A DNA stretch of 42,977 nucleotides from Cloacibacterium sp. (GTDB taxonomy: Bacteria; Bacteroidota; Bacteroidia; Flavobacteriales; Weeksellaceae): positions 1-42,977 of the forward strand of contig JAGOJI010000007.1 of the NCBI GenBank assembly GCA_017995195.1, given 5' to 3'. Made by a program: the position numbers and the translations under genes. Position 1 is the first letter of the stretch. Every line of letters begins with the position of its first letter. Of this stretch, positions 6,530 through 15,725 are shown piece after piece. Under the pieces are notes generated by a model. That model searched no databases and was not told the DNA's origin. It saw nothing but the letters and a program-made list of their open reading frames with translations.

Positions 6530-7219
6530 ATGAAGAGGATTTTAATAATTAGTGCTATTTTATTTGGGGGAATCGTGATTGCTCAGCAGAAGAAAAATGC
6601 TTTTAATAATTGGAAAAGTAGAGATGGAGAAATCGCACAAAAGGTTTTTACAAAATATCAGGAAAAAGAAAATAAGAAAATAGAAGATGAAAAAGCAGAT
6701 TTGATAAAAACTCAAAGAAAGTTGAAAATTGAGATAGTAAATGCGGGGGACTTTGAGAAATACAATCAAAACATGTGGCTTCGTATTGTAAAAGTGAATA
6801 ATGGAAATTTAGAACAGATTGTTAGTAAAAGTATTACGGAAATTTCAGTTGTTACAAATACAATGGGAAAGAATAATTGGAAAGATGAAGCGGGAGGCTT
6901 TAATTATAAATCTTTCAATGAGTTAATGAAGATTTCCCAAGAGTTTACAAATTATAGAAATGAAGCAGGATTATCAGAAAATTCATTAAAGCCCATTGAA
7001 TTTATTGAAACCAGCGAGCCTGTTTTATATTTCTCTTTAAAAATCTATACCCATAAAGGCGGTTCAGAACAAACAACTTCTTCAACATTGTCCAAAACAA
7101 TAAATATTTATGCCGATAACCAACTTATAAAAACTTTAAAATACTCCTTAGATGACTTGATTAAAGCAGAAGGAGTGTCAATACGGGACTTTAAATTGGG
7201 TTCTATTGAAAGTAGATAA
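6530..7219 (+). CDS. Secreted protein of unknown function
   Basis: The 229-residue product opens with a Sec signal peptide (KRILIISAILFGGIVIAQ, cleavage near residue 19). A charged helical part follows (about 20-65, KIEDEKADLIKTQRKLKIEI) and then a mixed alpha/beta region to the end. I recognise no domain. It begins two bases after the repressor stop codon, so it is probably transcribed with it, which is an unusual partner for a repressor; secreted cargo in that position can mediate surface exclusion or lysogenic conversion, but nothing here shows that. Confidence 0.65.
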   Translation: MKRILIISAILFGGIVIAQQKKNAFNNWKSRDGEIAQKVFTKYQEKENKKIEDEKADLIKTQRKLKIEIVNAGDFEKYNQNMWLRIVKVNNGNLEQIVSKSITEISVVTNTMGKNNWKDEAGGFNYKSFNELMKISQEFTNYRNEAGLSENSLKPIEFIETSEPVLYFSLKIYTHKGGSEQTTSSTLSKTINIYADNQLIKTLKYSLDDLIKAEGVSIRDFKLGSIESR

Positions 7220-7234
7220 TCAATTTTTTCTAAT

Positions 7235-8500
7235 ATGAATATAAAATATCACGCTCAATTTCTTCTTGATAGGGAAAAAGACAACCCTACTGCAAAACTG
7301 CGATATCGCATTAAGTGGGATGGCAACATTGTGGCTTTCAATTTGGGATATAGGGTAGAAGTACAAAAATGGAGCACAGAAACACAACGCTGTAAAGCAA
7401 ATACAACTCATGGAAACAAAAAAGTCTCGGCAAGTGTTATAAATAGAAAGATACAGTTATTTGAATCCGCTTGTGAGAAAACTTTTCAGAAATATGAAAT
7501 TGATGATTTGATACCTAACCAAGACCAGTTTAGGGAATGGTTTAATGTTGAGATTGGAAGAACGCCTAAGGAAGAACTGAAATCTGAAAAGAATTTTTTT
7601 GTGATATATGATATGTTTGTTAATGAAGAATCAATTAACAGTCAATGGAATTTCAGGACTCTTCAAAAAATGAAAACGCAGAAAAAAGTATTGGAAGAAT
7701 TTGACCATGATATTTCGTTTGAGAAATTTAATGAGCAATATCTTTCAAATTATCAGCGATATTTAGAAGGGAAGAATCACAAGAATTCAACAATTTCAAA
7801 AGAGCTTGCTGCATTGAAGTGGTTTTTGAAATGGGCTATGAAGAAAGGTTATACAAAAAGTGGAGAGTTTGAAAAGTTTAAACCAAAAATTAAAAATGTT
7901 CAAAAGAAAATCATTTTTTTGAACAAGTCTGAGTTAAAGAGATTTACTGAATATGAAATACCTACGGATAAAAGCTATCTTGAAAAAATAAGAGATGTTT
8001 TTTTATTTCAATGCTTTACGGGATTGAGATATTCGGATGTGTTTAATTTGAAAAGATCTGATGTAAAGGACGGTTACTTAGAGATAACAACACTCAAAAC
8101 AGCAGATAATTTGATAATAGAATTGAATAGTTATAGCCGAAAACTTCTAAACAAATATATCGATGTAGAATTTGAGCATAATAAAGCTTTGCCTGTAATC
8201 AGTAATCAAAAAATGAACGATTATTTAAAAGAACTAGCTGAATTAGCTGAGATAGATGAACTAGTTACCCAAACTTATTTTAAAGGTAATGAAAGGATTG
8301 AAGAAGTTTTACCAAAATATTCACTTATGAGTACTCATGCAGGTAGGAGAACCTTTGTTTGCAATGCTTTGTCTTTGGGAATTCCACCTCAAGTGGTTAT
8401 GAAATGGACAGGACATAGTGATTATAAGGCAATGAAGCCATATATTGATATTGCTGATGAAATAAAAGCAACAGCTATGGAGAAGTTTGATTCTTTTTAA
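7235..8500 (+). CDS. Tyrosine recombinase (integrase) of the element
   Basis: The 421-residue protein has an N-terminal arm-DNA-binding region (about 1-110), a SAM-like core-binding domain (about 120-215) and a catalytic domain (about 225-415). Catalytic residues are visible: Arg265 (TGLRYSD), Lys288 (TTLKTADN), His368 and Arg371 (STHAGRRTF), His394 (WTGHSDY) and the nucleophile Tyr403 (KPYID). The full R-K-H-R-H-Y set argues that it is active. It most likely integrates and excises the element at a tRNA 3' end. It is 15 bp downstream of the secreted-protein gene and on the same strand. Confidence 0.92.
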   Translation: MNIKYHAQFLLDREKDNPTAKLRYRIKWDGNIVAFNLGYRVEVQKWSTETQRCKANTTHGNKKVSASVINRKIQLFESACEKTFQKYEIDDLIPNQDQFREWFNVEIGRTPKEELKSEKNFFVIYDMFVNEESINSQWNFRTLQKMKTQKKVLEEFDHDISFEKFNEQYLSNYQRYLEGKNHKNSTISKELAALKWFLKWAMKKGYTKSGEFEKFKPKIKNVQKKIIFLNKSELKRFTEYEIPTDKSYLEKIRDVFLFQCFTGLRYSDVFNLKRSDVKDGYLEITTLKTADNLIIELNSYSRKLLNKYIDVEFEHNKALPVISNQKMNDYLKELAELAEIDELVTQTYFKGNERIEEVLPKYSLMSTHAGRRTFVCNALSLGIPPQVVMKWTGHSDYKAMKPYIDIADEIKATAMEKFDSF

Positions 8501-8575
8501 CGAAAATCTTTCTCGCCTAATAAGTGAATGAACAAAAATTCCTTGAAAGAAAAGTTTTTTTTAATAAGTTTAAAG

Positions 8576-8583
8576 TATCTTTG
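8576..8583 (+). promoter_or_regulatory. Candidate -7 box of the methyltransferase operon
   Basis: TATCTTTG fits TAnnTTTG and lies 29 bp before the methyltransferase ATG, in the 112-bp gap after the integrase. A convincing -33 TTG at the usual spacing is not seen. Confidence 0.4.
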
Positions 8584-8612
8584 AAGATTGTGTACTAATT
8601 GTATGTAGTAAT

Positions 8613-11600
8613 ATGGCAACACTTGATATTCTTGAATTTCTTGATTTAGGTAGAGCAAAGTCTATTCAATCCGATAGTGAAAAACTATCGGATAGTGAAG
8701 CTGTTATCCTAAATGAAGTAAAAGAAAAAGATTTTGGTGTTGATTTAATTTATTTCAATACAGACGAAGAAACCAATAATAGTTTTCCTGCTGTTTTTCT
8801 GAAAAAAGTTGCAAATTTCAATGATGAAATATATTTAAAAGACATTGCTGAAACACAACGTAAAATTTGGAACTACAAAAAAGTATTGTTTCTGTATGTA
8901 TATTCGGAAACGGAAATCCGTATCTACAATTGCTCTGAAAAACCACTTATAGTAACCAAAGATGATTTTGATTACAAAAATGAGTTACAAGAAATTGAAA
9001 TTAATTCCTATCAATATTCCGACAAACAACAGTTGCAAGAACTCAATAAGCTATTTTCTAGAATTGCCATCGATACAGGAATTATCTGGACTTTAGAAGA
9101 CGCGAAAATTGTTCGGGATAAAATAAATTTACAAAAAAGAGTTGATAAATATTTAGTAACCAGTTTGGTTAATACGGCTGAATATTTAAGGAGTCAAGGG
9201 TTAGAAATAGATTTCATTCATAGAATTATTCTACGGTCACTGTTCCTTTTATATCTTGAAGACAGAGGTGCTGCTGAAAAGGATTTTTATAGTCAAATCA
9301 AAAAAGATGCTGAATCATACTTTGATATTTTAGACGATGTAACAGCTACTTATGATTTATTCAAACGACTTGAAAATCATTTCAATGGTAATGTATTTAC
9401 ATTAGAACAAGGCGAAAATATTTCAAGAGAACAGCTTCAAATAATTAAAACTTGTTTCATTCGTGGGAACGAAAAAAACTATAACGCACAGTTCTTTGAT
9501 GATTGGAGGCAATTTAGGCTTTTTAATTTCAAAATAATACAAATTGAGTTACTAAGTGAAATTTATGAAAATTTCTTAGCTGAAACCGATCCTACATTAA
9601 AAGAAAATTCTGGCACTTACTATACACCACCATCATTAGTTGAGTTTATTTTAAATGAAAAACTTCCAGTAAATAATGGAGAAACAGAATATAATGTGAA
9701 AACATTGGATCCAAGTTGCGGTTCTGGAATTTTCTTGGTTGAGAGCTTCAAACGATTGGTTAAACGTTATGAAAATGCTCATAGCATTGATAACCTTTCG
9801 GACTTTGACACTTTAGTTAAGCTATTAAAAGAAAATATTTTTGGAATTGAAATTCATCCACAAGCAATAAAAGTTGCTGCGTTTAGTTTGTATTTGGCTT
9901 TGGTTGATAAATTAGACCCTAAAAATCTATGGCAAAATAAAAATTATCGTTTACCTTATTTAGTAAACGACCCAAAGGAAAAGAATGAGCAGAAGAAAGG
10001 TCGAAACCTTTTTTGTCGGGATACTATTTCTGACTTGTCATCAATAGATGAATTGCAGAACTTTCGGCTTGTTGTAGGAAATCCTCCTTTTGGCGATAAG
10101 AACTTATTAGATACGATTAGAAATTATTGTAATAAAGAAAATTTTGCAAAAGAAAAGGTATTGCCATTTTTACATAAGGCAACTTTCTTTGCTCCTCATG
10201 GTGAAATTGCATTAATATTTAACACAAAGGTCTTAACCAATACAAGAGGAACTTACAAGAATTTCAGAGAATGGCTTTTTAATCAATGCTATGTAGAAAA
10301 AGTTTTTAACTTTTCAATCTTACGTAAAGCTAAAAAGAATTTCGGCGGACAATTGTTCGGAGATGCAACAGGTCCAATAAGTATTGTATTTTACAAAAAT
10401 CATCAGCCTGATAATCGAAATGATACTATTGTTTACTATGCTCCAAAAACTTGGGTAAGGTCTAATGTTATTGAAGGATTGTCAATAGATTCGACTGATA
10501 TTAAATATATTCCAAGAGAAGAATGCCAAAAGCCAGATACCAAAATCTGGAAAGTGGCAATGTGGGGAGGAATGAATGATTGGAATTTAATAAAAAAATT
10601 GAATAACTCAAAGTTTCAAACAGTCGAGAATTTTATTGTTGACAATAATATTAAATCTGGAGTTGGATTTCAATTGCTTACACAAAAAAAGGACACTCCT
10701 AAATATTCCGAAACACTTACATCGTTGGATTATTTGGATGCGGAGTGTGTAAATAAATATTTTACACCAAACGAAAAACTAAATTCTGTAAGAAATGCAA
10801 TAAAAACATCTAAAGCTATTAATTTTTATAAAGAATTTTACAACGTAAATAACATTACAGAAATTGAACAATTAACTGCTTTTAGAAGATTGGGAGATAT
10901 TGACGCATATATTAATCCTCACATTATTTTAAAGAAAGGTCTTGAAAACAATAGTGTTTGTGCTTCATTTATTGAAAATCAATGTTCGTTTAGAGATGGT
11001 GTTTATGGCTTTTACACAAATGAAAGTAAAATTGATGAGCTTTATAAGTTATTGAGTTTTTTCAATTCAAAATTTAGCACTTATTATTTGTTTATGACAA
11101 TTTCATCGTATGGAATTGAACGCGAGCAAATAATGAAGAATGAATATTTGTCAATTCCTTTTTCGTTAAATGATGAACAAGGATTGAAGATTATAGAGGC
11201 TACAAAAGAACTTTTAATCAAAATGAAATCAAAATCTTTTTTAAATAATGATTTTGAAGAACAGGATTTGAAAAATTTCATTAATGAAAATATTGATTCT
11301 ACAATTCTTAATGGTTTCAACTTTGAAGAATATGAAAAAGTATTAGTATCAGATGCAATATTGTATAACTTAGATTTATTTCATAATCAGGAAAAGTCAA
11401 AAGCAATTTTACCTGCGACCGAAAAACAACCTGAAGAATACGCTCAAATAATATCTTCAGAACTCAATGAATTTCTTGAAGGACAAAATGTATTTGCAAA
11501 TGCAACTGTTTACAATCTAAAAGGTTTAAAATCATCGCCTTTGATGATGATAAAAATATCCCACGAGAAAACTAAAAAAGAAATTTCTATCTCTAATGAA

Positions 11601-11813
11601 AACATTGGTGATGAATTAATGAGACTTGACCAATATTTGTGGGAACAGAAAGCGAAAAACATATATTTCAGAAAAAAACTCAATTACAAAAGAGGGGATG
11701 ACATTTATATCATTCGTCCTAATCAACGTAGATTTTGGTCTCAATCAATGGCTTTTGAAGATGCCTCCGAATTAATTCTTGAAATTTTAAACGGAGTACA
11801 CGATGAAGCTTAG
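8613..11813 (+). CDS. Eco57I/PglX-like adenine-specific DNA methyltransferase
   Basis: The 1066-residue protein is a large N6-adenine DNA methyltransferase. Motif X is near 334-346 (GTYYTPPSLVEFI), the SAM-binding motif I at 366-375 (DPSCGSGIFL) and the catalytic motif IV at 490-494 (NPPFG). Helical target-recognition and specificity regions should occupy about 560-900. The N-terminal 1-130 has the look of a type IIG/HsdR-like nuclease domain (DFGVDLIYFNT, Asp44) but lacks a clear E-x-K, reading AVFLKKV there, so cleavage by this chain is doubtful. Its stop overlaps the next gene by 11 bp, so the two proteins are coupled. It probably marks host DNA in a restriction-modification or phage-defence system. 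Confidence 0.85.
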   Translation: MATLDILEFLDLGRAKSIQSDSEKLSDSEAVILNEVKEKDFGVDLIYFNTDEETNNSFPAVFLKKVANFNDEIYLKDIAETQRKIWNYKKVLFLYVYSETEIRIYNCSEKPLIVTKDDFDYKNELQEIEINSYQYSDKQQLQELNKLFSRIAIDTGIIWTLEDAKIVRDKINLQKRVDKYLVTSLVNTAEYLRSQGLEIDFIHRIILRSLFLLYLEDRGAAEKDFYSQIKKDAESYFDILDDVTATYDLFKRLENHFNGNVFTLEQGENISREQLQIIKTCFIRGNEKNYNAQFFDDWRQFRLFNFKIIQIELLSEIYENFLAETDPTLKENSGTYYTPPSLVEFILNEKLPVNNGETEYNVKTLDPSCGSGIFLVESFKRLVKRYENAHSIDNLSDFDTLVKLLKENIFGIEIHPQAIKVAAFSLYLALVDKLDPKNLWQNKNYRLPYLVNDPKEKNEQKKGRNLFCRDTISDLSSIDELQNFRLVVGNPPFGDKNLLDTIRNYCNKENFAKEKVLPFLHKATFFAPHGEIALIFNTKVLTNTRGTYKNFREWLFNQCYVEKVFNFSILRKAKKNFGGQLFGDATGPISIVFYKNHQPDNRNDTIVYYAPKTWVRSNVIEGLSIDSTDIKYIPREECQKPDTKIWKVAMWGGMNDWNLIKKLNNSKFQTVENFIVDNNIKSGVGFQLLTQKKDTPKYSETLTSLDYLDAECVNKYFTPNEKLNSVRNAIKTSKAINFYKEFYNVNNITEIEQLTAFRRLGDIDAYINPHIILKKGLENNSVCASFIENQCSFRDGVYGFYTNESKIDELYKLLSFFNSKFSTYYLFMTISSYGIEREQIMKNEYLSIPFSLNDEQGLKIIEATKELLIKMKSKSFLNNDFEEQDLKNFINENIDSTILNGFNFEEYEKVLVSDAILYNLDLFHNQEKSKAILPATEKQPEEYAQIISSELNEFLEGQNVFANATVYNLKGLKSSPLMMIKISHEKTKKEISISNENIGDELMRLDQYLWEQKAKNIYFRKKLNYKRGDDIYIIRPNQRRFWSQSMAFEDASELILEILNGVHDEA

Positions 11814-12408
11814 TGAGATTTACAGAAGGGCTTTTGAGGATGATTGTATAGAATTAGTTGTTAATGCATACAATTTAGCCATTGTAGAAAAGAAATATCA
11901 AACCGATTGGCTTGAAAATGATTTTTCAGAATTATTATGTTATTATGTCAATGAAAGTCAATTTTCTATAGATAAAGGCATTACTTGTAAAACTGAAAAT
12001 AAGCTGTTTTCTAATGCAGAAAATCAGACAAAAGGTTTTGCAGATAAATTACCGAGAATTGATTTCGTTTACTTTAAAATATGGAAAGAGCAAAGGTTTC
12101 ATTACTACATGGAAGCTAAAAGACTAAAAGAAAAAGACTCCAAACTGAAAAGATCTTATATCAAGGAAGGAATGCAAAGGTATCTTTCTGAAAAATATCC
12201 AATGGGTTGTATGTTAGGGTATTTACTTGAAGGTAATGCTGACGAAACTAAAAACGGGATTAACTCTCTTTTAATAAAAGATAAAAGAAACTCTGAAGTG
12301 CTAAACCTTGAATCTCACAATCTTATAAAATCCTATTATGAATCCAATCATTCCAAAATTGGAATTCTTAAGCATTTGATTTTTGACTTTACAAATAATC
12401 AAAATTAG
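11803..12408 (+). CDS. PD-(D/E)xK nuclease-like partner of the methyltransferase
   Basis: The 201-residue protein has a pattern consistent with a PD-(D/E)xK fold: Glu43 in an early helix (DFSELLCYYV), Asp87 (LPRIDFVYF), Glu104-Ala-Lys106 (YYMEAKRLKEK) and Gln125 in the following helix (KEGMQRYLSE). The Asp-to-ExK spacing of 17 residues is normal for the superfamily. It could supply the cleavage activity that seems lost from the methyltransferase N-terminus. The 11-bp overlap implies translational coupling and a stoichiometric complex. Fold assignment is inferred from motif spacing only, and I do not recognise a named family. Confidence 0.6.
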   Translation: MKLSEIYRRAFEDDCIELVVNAYNLAIVEKKYQTDWLENDFSELLCYYVNESQFSIDKGITCKTENKLFSNAENQTKGFADKLPRIDFVYFKIWKEQRFHYYMEAKRLKEKDSKLKRSYIKEGMQRYLSEKYPMGCMLGYLLEGNADETKNGINSLLIKDKRNSEVLNLESHNLIKSYYESNHSKIGILKHLIFDFTNNQN

Positions 12409-12442
12409 TCCCTACTTAAAAAACCAGGGACTAAAACAGGGA
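12408..12442. repeat. Short repeats near the element's right end
   Basis: GTCCCT (12408-12413) and AGGGAC (12426-12431) form a 6-bp dyad starting in the stop codon of the nuclease-like gene. CAGGGA is repeated directly at 12425-12430 and 12437-12442. Short repeats like these next to an integration end can be integrase arm-binding sites, or the dyad could be a weak terminator. Confidence 0.3.
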
Positions 12443-12546
12443 TTATCTAAACATATCTATTGGTTTTTGATTGGTTATAAAATTTCATAAACCGCTAATA
12501 ATCTGTTTTTTAATTATTTACTGTGTTTTATTGTGATATAAAGATA

Positions 12547-12563
12547 CTCCCGTCTTCGCTACA
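12547..12563 (+). other. Putative attachment-site remnant (tRNA 3'-end-like)
   Basis: CTCCCGTCTTCGCTACA reads like the T-stem and acceptor 3' strand of a tRNA or tmRNA (CCCGT, then CTTCGCT, A) and is followed directly by a strong terminator, but no tRNA body precedes it. Integration at a tRNA 3' end leaves just such a duplicated fragment on one side. The intact gene would then be at the left end, outside the window. The isotype is not identifiable. Confidence 0.45.
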
Positions 12564-12591
12564 AACCGCCCTTTAAAAAGGGCGGTTTTTT
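12563..12591 (+). terminator. Strong rho-independent terminator
   Basis: AAACCGCCCTT (12563-12573) pairs with AAGGGCGGTTT (12578-12588) over a 4-nt loop and is followed by a T-run. It is the most GC-rich hairpin in the region and probably belonged to the tRNA whose 3' end remains here. Confidence 0.8.
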
Positions 12592-12636
12592 ATTTCAACT
12601 CCCGAAATAAACCTTAGTTTTGAATAGTTAAAAGTT

Positions 12637-13590
12637 TTATTTCATCGTTTTTTCTAATCTTTCTTGCTCTCGTTTTATGCGAATTTCTTCAGAATTTTTT
12701 TGTTCTTTTAGGATTTCCTCTAAAAACGGTAAGAATAGAGTGTTCATTTCTTCTACCGAAAAATTATTTTCTTGAGGATTTTTGAGTAATTTCAGCCATG
12801 GTTTAGATGTAAAATCGCTTGTACCAAAAATAATCAGAGGTGTTCCTTTTGCCAGTACAGTATTTCCATCGTTGGTCAAAACCCATTGATTTGCCCAGTT
12901 GTACATCCATTTCGCATCTTCTTCCAAAAGTCTCATACACGAATGTGAAGCGTGGAATCCCGGTAAATCATACTGATGCCAACCAATTCCCAATGAATTG
13001 TGTACATTAAAATTCCACCTCAATTTCCATTCAGAATTAGATGTTGAAATCGCTATTTCTTTTTTCCAATTTGTAAATTTCAGTCCGGTTTTTGTTGGGG
13101 TCGATTTTTTACCCATACTTGTTGGTCCCCATTTTACAAGATTACCGTTTTCATAGAGTGCATAGGCATGGATTTTATACGAAAAAAAAGCAATTTTTTT
13201 AATATTTTTTAGTGAATCAAGTCGGGAAGGAAAAGGAGAAAATTGCAGAAAATCGGAACTTAGATTTTTGGGAATAATTAATGTATCTGCCCTCCATTTG
13301 TTTTTATTGTCTAAGCGGTTTAATGCCAAAATTGTGTGACGTTCTTGCTGGTTGTATTTTTCCAAAAATATTGCCATTGCAGAATCACGGGATTTTTTAG
13401 GAAAAATAAATGCTGAATATTGCACCATTCCATTTTTAGAAACGCTATCTTTCTTTGTAGTGTCTTTTTTTACTGTGTCTTTGTTTAGATGATTTTCAAT
13501 TACGTTTTCATCTTTTTTACATTGGGTAAAAACGAAACTTAAAATGATAGAAACAATTACTCTGTGAAATATTTTTGTTTTAGAATTCAT
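12637..13590 (-). CDS. L,D-transpeptidase (YkuD) lipoprotein
   Basis: The 317-residue protein has a lipoprotein signal (lipobox FTQC, Cys24), then a Lys/Asp-rich linker (about 25-52) and a YkuD catalytic domain (about 130-258). The domain shows TPTKTG (164-169) and the active-site segment His213-x-x-His216-Ser-Cys218-Met-Arg220. The usual Gly before the catalytic Cys is Ser here, a variant I believe is common in Bacteroidota. It would form or remodel 3-3 peptidoglycan cross-links or attach proteins to the wall. A Lys/Glu-rich helical tail (about 280-317) follows. It is the first core gene to the right of the element and faces towards it. Confidence 0.85.
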   Translation of the reverse strand: MNSKTKIFHRVIVSIILSFVFTQCKKDENVIENHLNKDTVKKDTTKKDSVSKNGMVQYSAFIFPKKSRDSAMAIFLEKYNQQERHTILALNRLDNKNKWRADTLIIPKNLSSDFLQFSPFPSRLDSLKNIKKIAFFSYKIHAYALYENGNLVKWGPTSMGKKSTPTKTGLKFTNWKKEIAISTSNSEWKLRWNFNVHNSLGIGWHQYDLPGFHASHSCMRLLEEDAKWMYNWANQWVLTNDGNTVLAKGTPLIIFGTSDFTSKPWLKLLKNPQENNFSVEEMNTLFLPFLEEILKEQKNSEEIRIKREQERLEKTMK

Positions 13591-13654
13591 AAAGTTGCTT
13601 TAATAATCAATATCAAAATTCATTTCACAAAGAAACTGTTTTAAAGTAATAATT

Positions 13655-13662
13655 CAAAGGTA
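13655..13662 (-). promoter_or_regulatory. Candidate -7 box of the L,D-transpeptidase gene
   Basis: Minus-strand TACCTTTG fits TAnnTTTG and lies 64 bp upstream of the start. The nearest -33 TTG (13679-13681) is at 16 bp, shorter than the usual 19-21. Confidence 0.35.
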
Positions 13663-13716
13663 ATGGTATGAATATTCCCAACATATAATGGAGTAAAATT
13701 TCCGTATCATAACTAA

Positions 13717-13754
13717 AACAAACCCGCAATATTGTCATATATCACGGGTTTGTT
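13717..13754 (-). terminator. Terminator of asnB
   Basis: AACAAACCCG (13717-13726) pairs with CGGGTTTGTT (13745-13754), with an 18-nt loop, beginning 5 nt past the asnB stop on the minus strand. The descending arm ends in GTTTTAG, which gives a short U-tract. Confidence 0.6.
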
Positions 13755-13758
13755 ATGT

Positions 13759-15426
13759 TTAGTACGAATCTTCGTGTACGGCTACGGCTCTTCCACTTGG
13801 GTCGTTCATTTTCTTGAAGGCTTCGTCCCACTCCAATGCAATGGGCGTAGAGCAAGCTACCGAAGGAACCGAAGGCACACAACTTGCAGCACTGTCGCTT
13901 GGGAATAGTTCGCTGAAAATGCTTCTGTATCGGTACTCCTCTTTGTTCATGGGTGTGTTGATAGGGAAGCGGTATTTGGCATTTTCCATCATTTCGTCGG
14001 TTACTTCTTCTTCGGCTTTTGCTTTTAGGGAATCAATCCAACTGTAGCCTACACCATCGCTGAACTGCTCTTTTTGTCGCCATGCGATGCTTTCTGGCAA
14101 TAAATCTTCAAAGGCCTTTCTGAGCACCCATTTTTCCATTTTTCCTTCTGCTTTGTTTACCATTTTATCTGCCGGGTTGATGTTCATGGCAATATCCATA
14201 AATTCTTTGTCTAAGAACGGAACACGCCCTTCAATGCCCCACGCCATCAAAGATTTGTTGGCACGCAAGCAATCATATAAGTGAAGTTTGCCTAATTTCC
14301 TCACGGTTTCCTCATGGAAAGCCTGTGGATTTGGGGCTTTGTGGAAATACAAATAGCCGCCGAAGATTTCATCGGAGCCTTCTCCCGAAAGTACCATTTT
14401 AATACCCATAGATTTTATTACCCTTGCCAAAAGATACATTGGGGTAGATGCTCGTATGGTGGTTACATCATAAGTTTCTAAGTGATAAATAACATCGCGA
14501 ATGGCATCTAAACCTTCCTGAACGGTAAAATTAACTTCATGATGCACAGAGCCGATATGTTCTGCTGCCGTTCTTGCTGCAGCCAAATCCGGAGATCCTA
14601 CCAATCCTACGGCAAAACTGTGTAATCTCGGATACCACGCATCTTGTGTATTTCCACTTTCAATTCTTTTTGGGGCAAATTTTGCAGTTATCGCTGCAAT
14701 AATGGAAGAATCCAATCCTCCGGAAAGTAATACGCCATAAGGTACGTCGCTCATCAATTGTCGATGTACAGCATCTTCCAAGCCTTTTCTGAGCTCCGGA
14801 ATGCTTGTGGTATTGTTTTTTACGTGCTCATAATCCTCCCAATCTCTTTTGTACCATTGTTGTAATTCATAGCCTTGCTTGCTGTCTATGTAATGTCCCG
14901 GCAGGAATACTTCAATTTTGTTGCAAACTCCTTCCAGAGCTTTCAGTTCCGAGGCTACATAGAAACTTCCGTATTGGTCCCAACCCATATACAAAGGCAC
15001 GATGCCCATATGATCTCTGGCGATTAAATAAGAGTCTTGTTCTTCATCATACAAAGCGAAAGCAAAAATTCCGTTGAGATCTTCTAAAAATCCTGTACCC
15101 TTTTCTTGATATAAAGCCAATATCACTTCGCAATCCGATTGGGTTTGAAATTCATAATTCGGAAACTTTGCCCGTAACTCTTGGTGGTTGTAGATTTCAC
15201 CATTTACCGCTAAAACTAACTTTTTGTCTTTGCTGAACAATGGTTGTTTTCCGGAAGTAGGGTCTACAATGGCTAATCTTTCGTGAGAAAAAAGAGTGTT
15301 GTTATTTTGATAGGTTCCGGACCAATCCGGACCACGGTGTCTAATTTTTTTGGACATTTCTAAAATTTGAGGACGAAGAGCGTCCGTCTTTTGTTTTGCA
15401 TCAAACAGGCATACAATTCCACACAT
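13759..15426 (-). CDS. asnB: Asparagine synthetase B (glutamine-hydrolysing)
   Basis: The 555-residue enzyme makes asparagine from aspartate, ATP and glutamine. The class II glutaminase domain starts at the catalytic Cys2 (MCGIVCLFD), with RGPDWSG (31-37), ERLAIVD (49-55) and NGEIYNH (75-81) typical of the family. The synthetase domain carries the ATP PP-loop SGGLDS (235-240) and a downstream GEGSDEIFGGY. Length and motif order match E. coli AsnB (554 residues), so it is a full-length active-looking enzyme. The start is fixed because Cys2 must be exposed after Met removal. It is monocistronic, with its own promoter-like box and terminator. Confidence 0.97.
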   Translation of the reverse strand: MCGIVCLFDAKQKTDALRPQILEMSKKIRHRGPDWSGTYQNNNTLFSHERLAIVDPTSGKQPLFSKDKKLVLAVNGEIYNHQELRAKFPNYEFQTQSDCEVILALYQEKGTGFLEDLNGIFAFALYDEEQDSYLIARDHMGIVPLYMGWDQYGSFYVASELKALEGVCNKIEVFLPGHYIDSKQGYELQQWYKRDWEDYEHVKNNTTSIPELRKGLEDAVHRQLMSDVPYGVLLSGGLDSSIIAAITAKFAPKRIESGNTQDAWYPRLHSFAVGLVGSPDLAAARTAAEHIGSVHHEVNFTVQEGLDAIRDVIYHLETYDVTTIRASTPMYLLARVIKSMGIKMVLSGEGSDEIFGGYLYFHKAPNPQAFHEETVRKLGKLHLYDCLRANKSLMAWGIEGRVPFLDKEFMDIAMNINPADKMVNKAEGKMEKWVLRKAFEDLLPESIAWRQKEQFSDGVGYSWIDSLKAKAEEEVTDEMMENAKYRFPINTPMNKEEYRYRSIFSELFPSDSAASCVPSVPSVACSTPIALEWDEAFKKMNDPSGRAVAVHEDSY

Positions 15427-15466
15427 GATTTTCTTATTTTTAATTCTAAAATTTAAATTCTGCGGA

Positions 15467-15474
15467 CAAAAGTA
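15467..15474 (-). promoter_or_regulatory. Candidate -7 box of asnB
   Basis: Minus-strand TACTTTTG matches TAnnTTTG and is identical to the -7 box of the tRNA-fMet promoter. It lies 40 bp upstream of the asnB ATG. No clear -33 TTG is seen. Confidence 0.5.
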
Positions 15475-15717
15475 AAGGATATGTTGATAAATAAAAATTA
15501 AATTTCCTTTTAGATTAAAATAAATTGCATAATTGTTGTTAATTGTTTAAAAAATACATTAAAAATACGTTTTTATAGTTTTTGAGTGAAAAAAATCATT
15601 TTGGATTTGTCTGTATAGTCGTGAAAATTGCAAATGCATTTCAGTTTTAGGATATAAATCATTATTTATTAGTCATCTTTTTAGTTTCTCAAATTTCAAT
15701 TAAGGCTGTTCAATGCG

Positions 15718-15725
15718 TATATTTG
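15718..15725 (+). promoter_or_regulatory. Candidate -7 box of metG
   Basis: TATATTTG matches TAnnTTTG 14 bp before ATG 15740, implying a very short leader. It lies downstream of an earlier in-frame ATG at 15713, which argues against that ATG being the start. Confidence 0.45.

Larger units (their letters stand above)
1..12591. mobile_element. Right-hand part of an integrated plasmid-like element
   Basis: This stretch combines an iteron origin with its initiator, a Toprim primase, a divergent repressor, a tyrosine integrase and restriction-modification-like cargo, all flanked on the right by housekeeping genes. That mix is typical of integrative plasmids or mobilizable islands of Bacteroidota. 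The right edge is placed at 12547-12591, where a tRNA-3'-end-like remnant is followed by a strong terminator. The left end is not in the window, and no second copy of the remnant was found, so the full length is unknown. No relaxase or conjugation genes are visible here. The assignment is inference from gene content; only the component genes are directly seen. Confidence 0.6.
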
